From Actinomycetota bacterium (lineage in GTDB: Bacteria > Actinomycetota > Thermoleophilia > Miltoncostaeales > Miltoncostaeaceae), in the NCBI GenBank assembly GCA_947475125.1, contig CANJMX010000003.1:1-34218 (forward strand): a stretch of DNA of 34,218 bases, in the 5' to 3' direction. Below the pieces are notes generated by a model. That model worked only from the letters and a program-made list of their open reading frames with translations, was not told the DNA's origin and did no database searches. Positions 27,196 to 34,218 of this stretch are shown piece after piece (position 1 is the first letter of the stretch; the number at the start of each line of letters is the position of its first letter). The position numbers and the translations under genes are program-made.

Positions 27196-27750
27196 TCAGA
27201 CCTCCATGATCTCCGCTTCCTTGCGGGCGAGCATCTCGTCCACGGCCTTCACCTCGGCGTCAGTGAGCTTCTGCACTTCGTCCTGCGCCCTGCCGAGATC
27301 GTTCTTGGACACCTCGCCGTCCTTCTCGGCACGCTTCATTTCGTTCAAAACATCGCGGCGCACATTGCGCACGGCCACGCGGGATTCCTCGGCCATGCGA
27401 TGCGCCACCTTGACCAGCTCCTTGCGGCGCTCCTCGGTGAGCTGCGGCAGCGGCAGGCGGATCGTGGTGCCGTCGTTGCTCGGGTTCAGGCCGAGGTCGG
27501 ACTCCATGATCGCCCGCTCAATGTCCGTCATCATCGTCTTGTCGAACGGCTGCACCGTGATAAGGCGGGCCTCAGGCGCGTGAATCTTGGCGAGCTGCGT
27601 CAGCGGGGTCATCGCCCCATACGCGTTCACGTTGATTCGGTCGAGCAGCGCGGTGCTCGCGCGTCCGGTCCGCAGGGCCGAGAACTCGTTGGACAAGTTC
27701 TTGGTCGCGCCCTCCATACGGCGCTTGGCGTCCTCGATGCGCTCCTTCAT
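27196..27750 (-). CDS. frr: ribosome recycling factor
   Basis: MKERIEDAKRRMEGATKNLSNEFSALRTGRAS..LDRINVNAYG..LPQLTEERRKELVKVAHRMAEESRVAVRNVRRD; start trimmed to ATG 27750. Confidence 0.97.
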   Translation of the reverse strand: MKERIEDAKRRMEGATKNLSNEFSALRTGRASTALLDRINVNAYGAMTPLTQLAKIHAPEARLITVQPFDKTMMTDIERAIMESDLGLNPSNDGTTIRLPLPQLTEERRKELVKVAHRMAEESRVAVRNVRRDVLNEMKRAEKDGEVSKNDLGRAQDEVQKLTDAEVKAVDEMLARKEAEIMEV

Positions 27751-27751
27751 G

Positions 27752-28543
27752 TCAAGCCTTCCCTCCGGCTGTCGCCGGGCTGCTGACCACTGTGCCCACA
27801 TGCTCTCCGCTGAGGATTCGGGCGAGGTTGCCCTCCTCCTGCATGTTGAACACCAGGAGTGGCAGATCATTGTCCATGCAAAGGGTGAGTGCGGTGGTGT
27901 CCATCACCTTGAGGCCACGCTCGATGGCCTCCATGTGCGTGATGCGGGGAATGAGGGTTGCCGATGGATCCTCGCGGGGGTCGGCGCTCATCACGCCCTC
28001 GACGTTGTTCTTGCCCATCAGAATGCAGGCGGCGCTGATCTCAAGCGCCCGGAGGGCGGCCGTGGTGTCGGTCGTGAAGAACGGATTCCCCGTGCCGGCC
28101 GCGAAGATCACAACGCGCTTCTTCTCAAGATGTCGAATCGCCCGGCGCCGGATATAGGGCTCGGCGACCTCCTGCATGGCGATGGCCGACTGAATACGGG
28201 TGGTGAGGTCGAGCTTCTCGAGGGCATCCTGAATCGCCAAGGCATTCAGCATGGTGGCGATCATGCCCATGTAGTCGGCAGTGGCGCGGTCCATGCCGCT
28301 GGCGGCGCCCATCACCCCGCGGAAGATATTGCCGGCCCCCACCACGATGGCGACCTCTATCCCGCGGTCATGTACGTCGCGCACCTCGCGGGCGACACCG
28401 CTGATGCGGTCAGGGTCAATTCCATACCCCTGATCGCCCATGAGCGCCTCACCCGAGAGCTTGAGCAGCACACGGGAAAAGTTCGCCGGGTCGAGGCGCC
28501 CCGGGCTACCCGGGGCGCCGTCGGTCTGGTCGCTACTCGCCAA
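27752..28543 (-). CDS. pyrH: uridylate kinase
   Basis: [62 protein letters not shown]; no ATG/GTG upstream near the core, so TTG at 28543 (overlapping tsf) is the best guess. Confidence 0.93.
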   Translation of the reverse strand: MASSDQTDGAPGSPGRLDPANFSRVLLKLSGEALMGDQGYGIDPDRISGVAREVRDVHDRGIEVAIVVGAGNIFRGVMGAASGMDRATADYMGMIATMLNALAIQDALEKLDLTTRIQSAIAMQEVAEPYIRRRAIRHLEKKRVVIFAAGTGNPFFTTDTTAALRALEISAACILMGKNNVEGVMSADPREDPSATLIPRITHMEAIERGLKVMDTTALTLCMDNDLPLLVFNMQEEGNLARILSGEHVGTVVSSPATAGGKA

Positions 28544-29141
28544 GCTGGAAGATCTCGAACCGTCGGATCGTGATGTTCTCGCCGAGCTCCGATGAGGCCT
28601 CCGCGCGCAACTCCTCCATCGTGCGCTGGTCCTTCCCGGTGCCATCGCGGAAGAACGGCTGCTGAAGAAGGCAGATCTCGCTCAGATGCTTGGCGAGCTT
28701 GCCCTCCACGATCTTCTCGCGGGCGCTCTCCGGCTTGTCCTTGGCCTGGTCGGCGTAGACCTCGCGCTCCTTGGCCTTGTACTCGTCGGGCACATCGTCG
28801 GACGACACATACTGCGGCTTCATCGCTGCCACATTGAGCGCCACGTCGTGGGCGAACTCCTGGAACCGGTCGGTGCGCGCAACGAAGTCGGTCTCGCAGT
28901 TGACCTCAACGAGCACGCCGAGGCGTCCGCCCTGATGGATGTAACTGGCGACCGTCCCCTCATTCGCGTCACGGCCGGCACGCTTCTGTGCGGCGGCGAG
29001 GCCCTGCTTGCGAAGGAGTGTCATGGCCTGCTCAAGATCGCCACCGGTCTCGGTGAGTGCCTTCTTGCAGTCCATCATCCCCGCGCCGGTCTTGTCGCGG
29101 AGCTCCTTCACCAACGCGGCGGGAATCTGTGCGGTGCTCAC
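28533..29141 (-). CDS. tsf: translation elongation factor Ts
   Basis: [68 protein letters not shown]. Confidence 0.97.
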   Translation of the reverse strand: MSTAQIPAALVKELRDKTGAGMMDCKKALTETGGDLEQAMTLLRKQGLAAAQKRAGRDANEGTVASYIHQGGRLGVLVEVNCETDFVARTDRFQEFAHDVALNVAAMKPQYVSSDDVPDEYKAKEREVYADQAKDKPESAREKIVEGKLAKHLSEICLLQQPFFRDGTGKDQRTMEELRAEASSELGENITIRRFEIFQLGE

Positions 29142-30391
29142 GACGCGGGCTCCTCTCCAGCGGCCTCCGGTGCCACGTCGGCAACGGCGATGTCTGCGGC
29201 CAGCTCGAGAGCGGCCTCGTCAAGAATCACCTCGGCAGCAACATCTTCAATAATCTCTGCTGCTGCTTCGATCACGGCCTCGGCCTCGACGATTACCTCG
29301 ACGGCCTCTGCCACGATGGCTGCCTCAACGACGGGGTCGACGTTCTCGGCCTCGACAACCGCCTCAACGACTGCTGCGGCGGCCTCGATCACGGCCTCGG
29401 CCTCGACGACTGCCTCAACGGCATCCGCCACGATGGCGACCTCAATGAGGGCCTCGCTGGAATCGACCTCGACGGCTGCCTCGACAACGGCCTCGGCCAA
29501 GTCGATCACGGCCTCGGCCTCGACGACTGCCTCGATGGCCTCGGTCAACACAACTGCCTCAACGGCCAACTCGCCGGACGCCGCTGCAAGTGCGGCGGCA
29601 TTGGCCTCCGCCCGTGCAGCTGCGCGAGCTGCGCGAGCCGCGTCGGGGTCGCCGGCTGCGGCTGCGATTGCAGCAGCGGCGCGGGCCTCCTCGTAGCCAC
29701 CGGCGGGCTCCAGACCCTTGCCCTCGCGGATCCCGTCAGCAAGCACCGACAGGATGAGCGAGCACGAACGGATCGCGTCGTCGTTGCCGGGGATGATGTA
29801 CGAGGCCTCGTCGGGGTCGCAATTGGTGTCAACCAGGCCGACGACGGGAATGCCGAGGCGGTTGGCCTCGCGCACGCCGATCATCTCTTTGTTCAGGTCC
29901 AGAATCACCACAGCGTCAGGTCGGCGCTGCATGTCGGAGACGCCACCGAGATTGGCCTCGAGCTTCACGAGCTCGGCCTCTGCGGCAAGGCGCTCACGGG
30001 TGGGCAGCAGGGCCAGCTGACCACCGGTTGCCTGGGCACGAAGCTCGTGCAGGCGGCGGATGCGCTGGCTGATGGTCGACCAGTTGGTAAGAAGGCCGCC
30101 CAGCCAACGGTGCGACACGTATGGCATGCCGGCACGGATGGCCTGCTCGCGCACGCTGTCCTGGCACTGCTTCTTGGTTCCCACGAACATCACGGTGCCG
30201 CCGCGCTCTGCGACGTTCTTCACGAACGTGTGTGCGCGCTCCAGCAGCTCAAGCGTCTGCTGAAGATCAATGACGTAGATGCCGGAACGCTCACCGAAGA
30301 TGAATCGCTTCATCTTGGGGTTCCAGCGGCGGGTCTGATGGCCGAAGTGGACTCCGGACTCCAGCAGTTGCTTCATGGTGACGACAGGCAC
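29138..30391 (-). CDS. rpsB: 30S ribosomal protein S2 with long acidic repetitive C-terminal extension
   Basis: Core [72 protein letters not shown]; then about 190 aa Ala/Glu/Val-rich extension. Confidence 0.96.
   Translation of the reverse strand: MPVVTMKQLLESGVHFGHQTRRWNPKMKRFIFGERSGIYVIDLQQTLELLERAHTFVKNVAERGGTVMFVGTKKQCQDSVREQAIRAGMPYVSHRWLGGLLTNWSTISQRIRRLHELRAQATGGQLALLPTRERLAAEAELVKLEANLGGVSDMQRRPDAVVILDLNKEMIGVREANRLGIPVVGLVDTNCDPDEASYIIPGNDDAIRSCSLILSVLADGIREGKGLEPAGGYEEARAAAAIAAAAGDPDAARAARAAARAEANAAALAAASGELAVEAVVLTEAIEAVVEAEAVIDLAEAVVEAAVEVDSSEALIEVAIVADAVEAVVEAEAVIEAAAAVVEAVVEAENVDPVVEAAIVAEAVEVIVEAEAVIEAAAEIIEDVAAEVILDEAALELAADIAVADVAPEAAGEEPAS
29177..29527 (-). repeat. 3 x 117-bp (39-aa) in-frame tandem repeats within the rpsB C-terminal extension
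   Basis: TCGATCACGGCCTCGGCCTCGACGA occurs on + at 29268, 29385 and 29502 (spacing 117, 117); peptide units [15 protein letters not shown].. / [15 protein letters not shown].. / [15 protein letters not shown].. are 39 aa each. Confidence 0.9.
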
Positions 30392-30505
30392 GCGTCACGA
30401 CTCCTTGTCGGTTCTTGGACGATGAATTCCGACAGGTCGCGGGAGGAGCCGACATATGCCGACCACCACCCCCCACGTGTACCCCGTCGGGGTTGAGTGC
30501 AGGAA

Positions 30506-30532
30506 GTCGGATCCGCCTGATGCGGACCCGAC
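30506..30532 (-). terminator. candidate terminator/leader hairpin between rluD and rpsB
   Basis: GTCGGATCCGC-CTGAT-GCGGACCCGAC; 11 continuous pairs (one G-U) only in minus-strand RNA; weak U-tract. Confidence 0.5.
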
Positions 30533-30540
30533 GCGGGACT

Positions 30541-31482
30541 CTAGCCTGCCCGGCCCGCCCGCACACGCGCCGCGGCAAGGGCGGCCTCCAGATCCGGGGG
30601 CAGCGGGCTTTCAAACACCAGATCCTCCCCAGTCTCGGGATGGGGCAACCGCAGTCGATATGCGTGCAAAAACTGGCGTTCGAGGCCGAATGCGGCGCGA
30701 CCCTGCCCGTAAAGAGGGTCCCCGACCACCGGATGCCGTGCGGATTCAAGGTGCACCCGTACCTGGTGCGTGCGCCCGGTTTCGAGACGCGCCTCGATGA
30801 GGCACAGCGGCCCCAGTCGCTCGATCGTGCGGAAGTGGGTGACCGCCTCGCGCCCGCCGGCGGGGAGTACCGCCTGACGCGTCCGTCGGCGGGGGTCGCG
30901 TCCGAGGGGCCGATCGATGGTCAGTGCCGCGGGAAACTCGCCGTGAACCAGCGCGAGGTAGCGCCGTTCGATGTCGCGGTCGCGCATCATCTTTCCAAGG
31001 CGCCGGTGGGCCCGATCGGTACGTGCAACCAGCAGAAGCCCGGAGGTGTCCCGATCCAGGCGATGCACGATTCCCGGCCGGTCCGGGTCGTCCCCGCCCG
31101 CGATCCCCGCCCCGAGGAGCGCGTGCACGAGGGTCCCCTCGTCGTGCCCCCGGGACGGGTGGGTGACCATGCCCGACGGCTTGTCCACCACCACAATCGA
31201 CTCGTCGGAATAGATGATCGGCACGTCGATCTCCTCGGCGCGCAGATCGCCCGGTGGGCGGGGCGGCGGCCCCAGCGCGGCAATCACGACCTCACCCTCT
31301 GCCAGGCGGTAACGCTTGGCCTTCATCACCCCATTCACCGTCACCTCGCCTGCATCAATGAGGCGCTGCGCCTCGGCGCGGCTGTCGAATATCTCGCACT
31401 CGGCGAGCACTGCGTCGAGGCGGCGCCCCACCATGTCGCCCGCCACGACAAACTTCACCATGCGATCGTCAGCCATCGCCAC
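30541..31482 (-). CDS. rluD: RluA/RluD family 23S rRNA pseudouridine synthase
   Basis: S4 domain RLDAVLAECEIFDSRAEAQRLIDAGEVTVNG; IVVVDKPSGMVTHPSRGHDEGTLVHALL; GIVHRLDRDTSGLLLVARTDRAH. Confidence 0.95.
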   Translation of the reverse strand: MAMADDRMVKFVVAGDMVGRRLDAVLAECEIFDSRAEAQRLIDAGEVTVNGVMKAKRYRLAEGEVVIAALGPPPRPPGDLRAEEIDVPIIYSDESIVVVDKPSGMVTHPSRGHDEGTLVHALLGAGIAGGDDPDRPGIVHRLDRDTSGLLLVARTDRAHRRLGKMMRDRDIERRYLALVHGEFPAALTIDRPLGRDPRRRTRQAVLPAGGREAVTHFRTIERLGPLCLIEARLETGRTHQVRVHLESARHPVVGDPLYGQGRAAFGLERQFLHAYRLRLPHPETGEDLVFESPLPPDLEAALAAARVRAGRAG

Positions 31483-31990
31483 CCGACAGTACGAGCGCGG
31501 TCACCAGCAGAATGGCGCCGGCCACGACACCGATATCGGCCACGTTGAATGGCGGCCAGGGACCGATGGCGATGAAGTCGGTCACGCCATCGCGAAACAC
31601 GCGGTCGATCAGGTTGCCGATGCTCCCGCCGAGGAGCAGTCCCCCACCGATGGGCACCAGGGCGTGCCGGCCCGCAAAGCCCACCAGCAGCACCGCGATC
31701 ACGCCGATCGCGACGAGGGTGAGCACCGAAACCACTGCCTGATTTCCGGGAAAGAGACTGAACGCGATCCCGGTGTTGACGGTATCCACCAGATGTACGC
31801 CCGGAAGAACGTCAACCGTGTCCCCCACCGGGATGGTGGCGCGGACGATGACCTTGGTCAGTTGGTCAAGCGCGATGACCGACGCCGCAATGAGGGCCAT
31901 CAATATGTATCGGTACCCGGCCTCGCGCCGCACCCGCCGCTCGATTGCCTGGGATATCGCCGTTCGTCTCGCGTGATCCGGGCCGTTCAC
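31469..31990 (-). CDS. lspA: lipoprotein signal peptidase
   Basis: ALDQLTKVIV, GAIGNLIDR-like LLGGSIGNLIDRVFRDGVTDFIAIGPWPPFNVADIGVVAG. Confidence 0.95.
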   Translation of the reverse strand: MNGPDHARRTAISQAIERRVRREAGYRYILMALIAASVIALDQLTKVIVRATIPVGDTVDVLPGVHLVDTVNTGIAFSLFPGNQAVVSVLTLVAIGVIAVLLVGFAGRHALVPIGGGLLLGGSIGNLIDRVFRDGVTDFIAIGPWPPFNVADIGVVAGAILLVTALVLSGGDG

Positions 31991-32301
31991 GCGATCTCTC
32001 CCGCCAGCACGGCAAACCGGGCCGTGATCTGATCGGGGTCGCCATCGATCTCGATGAGCTTGCGCGCGCCGGTCGACCCGCGGCGCAGACGGACGGCGCT
32101 CGGACGTACGCCGGCCTGCTCTGCGAGATAGGCACAGAGGGCCGCATTGGACTGGCCCTTATGCGGGGCGGCTGCGATCTGGATACGCACGGCACCATCC
32201 TGCACGCCGACCGCGCCGGTGTGACGGGAACGGGGTACCGCCTTCACGGCGACAGTCACGCCGCCCTCATGGCGGGTGACCCACTCCGGAGCGTCGGTCA
32301 C
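31987..32301 (-). CDS. DUF167 (YggU) family protein
   Basis: GVTVAVKAVPRSRHTGAVG..VRIQIAAAPHKGQSNAALCAYLAEQAGVRPSAVRLRRGSTGARKLIEIDG; GTG start 32301. Confidence 0.92.
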   Translation of the reverse strand: MTDAPEWVTRHEGGVTVAVKAVPRSRHTGAVGVQDGAVRIQIAAAPHKGQSNAALCAYLAEQAGVRPSAVRLRRGSTGARKLIEIDGDPDQITARFAVLAGEIA

Positions 32302-32570
32302 AGCGCCTCGAGCACCCTGACCACCACCACGTTGCCCACGTACAGGGCGATGAGCGCCACGATCGGCGAGAAGTCGAACATGCCGATGCTCGGGATGATG
32401 CGCCGGAACGAGCGCAGATACCACTCGGTGGATTCGTGGAAAAACGCCCACAGGGCCGACATCACGCGTCCAGTTGGGGGGTTTGGGACCCACGACAGCA
32501 GGATGCGGATGAAGATGATGACGATGAAGACTGTGAATACGGCGTTGACGTACTGCGTGAGGATGTCCAC
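32298..32570 (-). CDS. YggT family membrane protein
   Basis: VFTVFIVIIFIRILLSWVPNPPTGRVMSALWAFFHESTEWYLRSFRRIIPSIGMFDFSPIVALIALY; GTG start 32570. Confidence 0.93.
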   Translation of the reverse strand: MDILTQYVNAVFTVFIVIIFIRILLSWVPNPPTGRVMSALWAFFHESTEWYLRSFRRIIPSIGMFDFSPIVALIALYVGNVVVVRVLEAL

Positions 32571-32581
32571 CGGCCCGCCGC

Positions 32582-33346
32582 CTACAGCTCGGCGGCGCGG
32601 CGGGCGGCAGCGCCCAGCGCGCGTTCCACGATGCCTGCGGCCCCTGCATCGTCCATGACCGCGATGCATGCCGCGGTGGTGCCACCCGGCGATGTCACCC
32701 GCGCCTGCAGCTCGGCGGGATCCTCGCCATCCGCCAACAGGCCGGCGGTACCGGCGATGACCGCCTGCACCATGGCACGGGCATCAGTTCGCGAAAGCCC
32801 GTGGGCGACGCCCGTGTCCTCCATCGCCTTTGCGATATAGGCCATGAACCCGGGGCCACTGCCGCCGATGGCGGTCGCAACATCGAAGAGGGCCTCATCC
32901 ATCACCACGACGGCGCCGAGGGGGGCCAGAAGGGCTCTCACGGCCGACACGGCCTCGTCGTCGAGACCCGTCGTCGCCATGGCCACGACCCCGTTGCCAT
33001 TGGCCACCGCCAGATTCGGCATCAGCCGTACCACCGGATGCCCCGGAACGGCGGCGGCGAGGCGGTCAAGCGACCAGCCCGCGGCAACCGACATCACAAC
33101 CGAGCCCACAGAAAGGCGGGGAGTGATCGCCTGGAGCGTCGCCGCGACGTCCTGGGGCTTCACTGCGACCACGACGACGTCGCAGTTCGCAGCATCGCCC
33201 GCGAGTACGCCGAGAGATGACGCCACATCCTGAGCGCGCCCGGACATCGCATCCTCAACGATGACCGTCGTGAACGGGGCGAGGCCGGCGGCGAACGCGC
33301 CGCCCATCGCCCCGACCCCAACGACGCCGATGGCGGCGGGCGTCAC
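32582..33346 (-). CDS. proC: pyrroline-5-carboxylate reductase
   Basis: IGVVGVGAMGGAFAAGL, VVAVKPQDVAATL, VRLMPNLAVANGNGVVAM, TAIGGSGPGFMAYIAKAMEDTGVAHGLSRTDA. Confidence 0.95.
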   Translation of the reverse strand: MTPAAIGVVGVGAMGGAFAAGLAPFTTVIVEDAMSGRAQDVASSLGVLAGDAANCDVVVVAVKPQDVAATLQAITPRLSVGSVVMSVAAGWSLDRLAAAVPGHPVVRLMPNLAVANGNGVVAMATTGLDDEAVSAVRALLAPLGAVVVMDEALFDVATAIGGSGPGFMAYIAKAMEDTGVAHGLSRTDARAMVQAVIAGTAGLLADGEDPAELQARVTSPGGTTAACIAVMDDAGAAGIVERALGAAARRAAEL

Positions 33347-33350
33347 AGAA

Positions 33351-33920
33351 TCAATACTGGTTGAAGAAACCCTTTTCGAGGAGACGCGCGCGCTCCTCGG
33401 CCGACACCTCGACGTTGCGGGGAGTCAGGAGAAATACCTTGTCCGCAATGCGGGACATCCCGCCGTCGAGCGCATACGTAAGCCCACTGGCGAAGTCGAT
33501 GAGGCGCTTCGACAGATCCGTGTCCGCCGACTGCAGGTTGAGGATCACGGGGACCGTGCCCTTGAACTTGTCAGCGATCTGCTGCGCGTCGTTGAAGGTG
33601 CGCGGGATGATGAGGTTCACCTCGACGCCACGATTGTTCCTGGGTGAGTCCACTGCGCGGATGTTCCGCGAGGGGGATGGCACGCCCGGGTCCGAGTAGA
33701 TGTCGTCGAAGTCGTCGGCGCCACGCGATGAGGATCGCCCACGCGAACGGCCACGCGACGACTGATGGTCGTCCCGCGAATGCCGGTCGTCATCGCGCAC
33801 ACGCGCATTGGTTTCCCGGTCACCACCCTCGTGCTCGTCGTACTCGTCGTATTCGTCGTAGCCGTCATCGGCCATCCCGAAATACGCCAACGTCTTCTGC
33901 CAGTAATCGTTAATCGCCAT
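33351..33920 (-). CDS. sepF: cell division protein SepF
   Basis: VEVNLIIPRTFNDAQQIADKFKGTVPVILNLQSADTDLSKRLIDFASGLTYALDGGMSRIADKVFLLTPRNVEVSAEE; acidic/Arg-rich linker; next to yggS, proC, yggT. Confidence 0.96.
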   Translation of the reverse strand: MAINDYWQKTLAYFGMADDGYDEYDEYDEHEGGDRETNARVRDDDRHSRDDHQSSRGRSRGRSSSRGADDFDDIYSDPGVPSPSRNIRAVDSPRNNRGVEVNLIIPRTFNDAQQIADKFKGTVPVILNLQSADTDLSKRLIDFASGLTYALDGGMSRIADKVFLLTPRNVEVSAEERARLLEKGFFNQY

Positions 33921-34218
33921 CTACGGCTCCATCCGCCCTTGGTCGACGATGCCCCTCCCGACGCGCACAATGGTAGCGCCCGCCTCCACGGCAACGATGA
34001 AATCCTGCGAAGTCCCCATTGAGAGATCCCGCAGGTCATGCTCATTTCCCCATTTCAGAGCCAGCGCGTCGCGGAGCAGGCGCACTCGTTCGAACCAGGG
34101 TCGTGATGCCTCGGGGTCCTCCGCAAACGGCGGCAGCGCCATCAGCCCCCCCACTGTCACCCCGGCCATACCTGCTGCCGCCAGGGCGCTATCGAGCTCG
34201 TCGGGAATGAACCCCTGC
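33921..34218 (-). CDS. YggS family PLP homeostasis protein, 5'-truncated by window
   Basis: QGFIPDELDSALAAAGMAGVTVGGLMALPPFAEDPEASRPWFERVRLLRD..DLSMGTSQDFIVAVEAGATIVRVGRGI; frame open to window edge. Confidence 0.93.
   Translation of the reverse strand, partial: QGFIPDELDSALAAAGMAGVTVGGLMALPPFAEDPEASRPWFERVRLLRDALALKWGNEHDLRDLSMGTSQDFIVAVEAGATIVRVGRGIVDQGRMEP

Noticed and set aside
29177-29527. Possible CRISPR-like regular repeat spacing
   Set aside because: Period is 117 bp, in-frame coding, copies divergent, no spacers; it is a coding tandem repeat.
29057-30496. 479-aa plus-strand ORF with [10 protein letters not shown]-type repeats (and overlapping 28686..29696 Ser/Thr/Ala-rich ORF)
   Set aside because: Both are antisense to rpsB/tsf; the repeats are the complement of the S2 tail repeat, so they are codon-bias artefacts.
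16750-34218. Possible novel gene island within the minus-strand block
   Set aside because: Nearly every gene is a recognisable housekeeping gene in common bacterial order; no mobile element hallmarks.

Overview
The window is a gene-dense, high-GC bacterial chromosome segment that looks actinobacterial. That assignment is inferred from gene content (FHA/MerR pair, sepF/yggT cluster, F420-type nitroreductase-like protein) and was not computed. The left half (about 1-16.7 kb) is a mosaic of short transcription units: CNNM/CorC-type CBS protein, tRNA-Arg, glutaminyl cyclotransferase, HDAC-like hydrolase, K+ channel, ABC exporter, Xi-class quinone reductase, Hsp15-like S4 protein, HtpX/LemA, class IV aminotransferase, UspA, a second SepF-like protein, a DCC thiol oxidoreductase and an M32 carboxypeptidase. 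The right half (about 16.7-34.2 kb) is one continuous minus-strand housekeeping block: yggS-sepF-proC-yggT-yggU-lspA-rluD-rpsB-tsf-pyrH-frr-uppS-cdsA-(M42 peptidase)-dxr-rseP-ispG-proS-tRNA-Pro-pgsA-FHA-merR-apt. I see no CRISPR, phage, transposon or obvious defence or biosynthetic system. The most unusual signals are: (1) ribosomal protein S2 with a roughly 156-residue C-terminal extension that has no Lys/Arg and is built from an exact 117-bp/39-aa tandem period; (2) a recurrent TANNNT-N6-start architecture suggesting many leaderless mRNAs; (3) a SepF paralog far from the canonical sepF; (4) several strong hairpins at gene junctions, including a perfect 11-bp G/C-only hairpin near the pyrH start.
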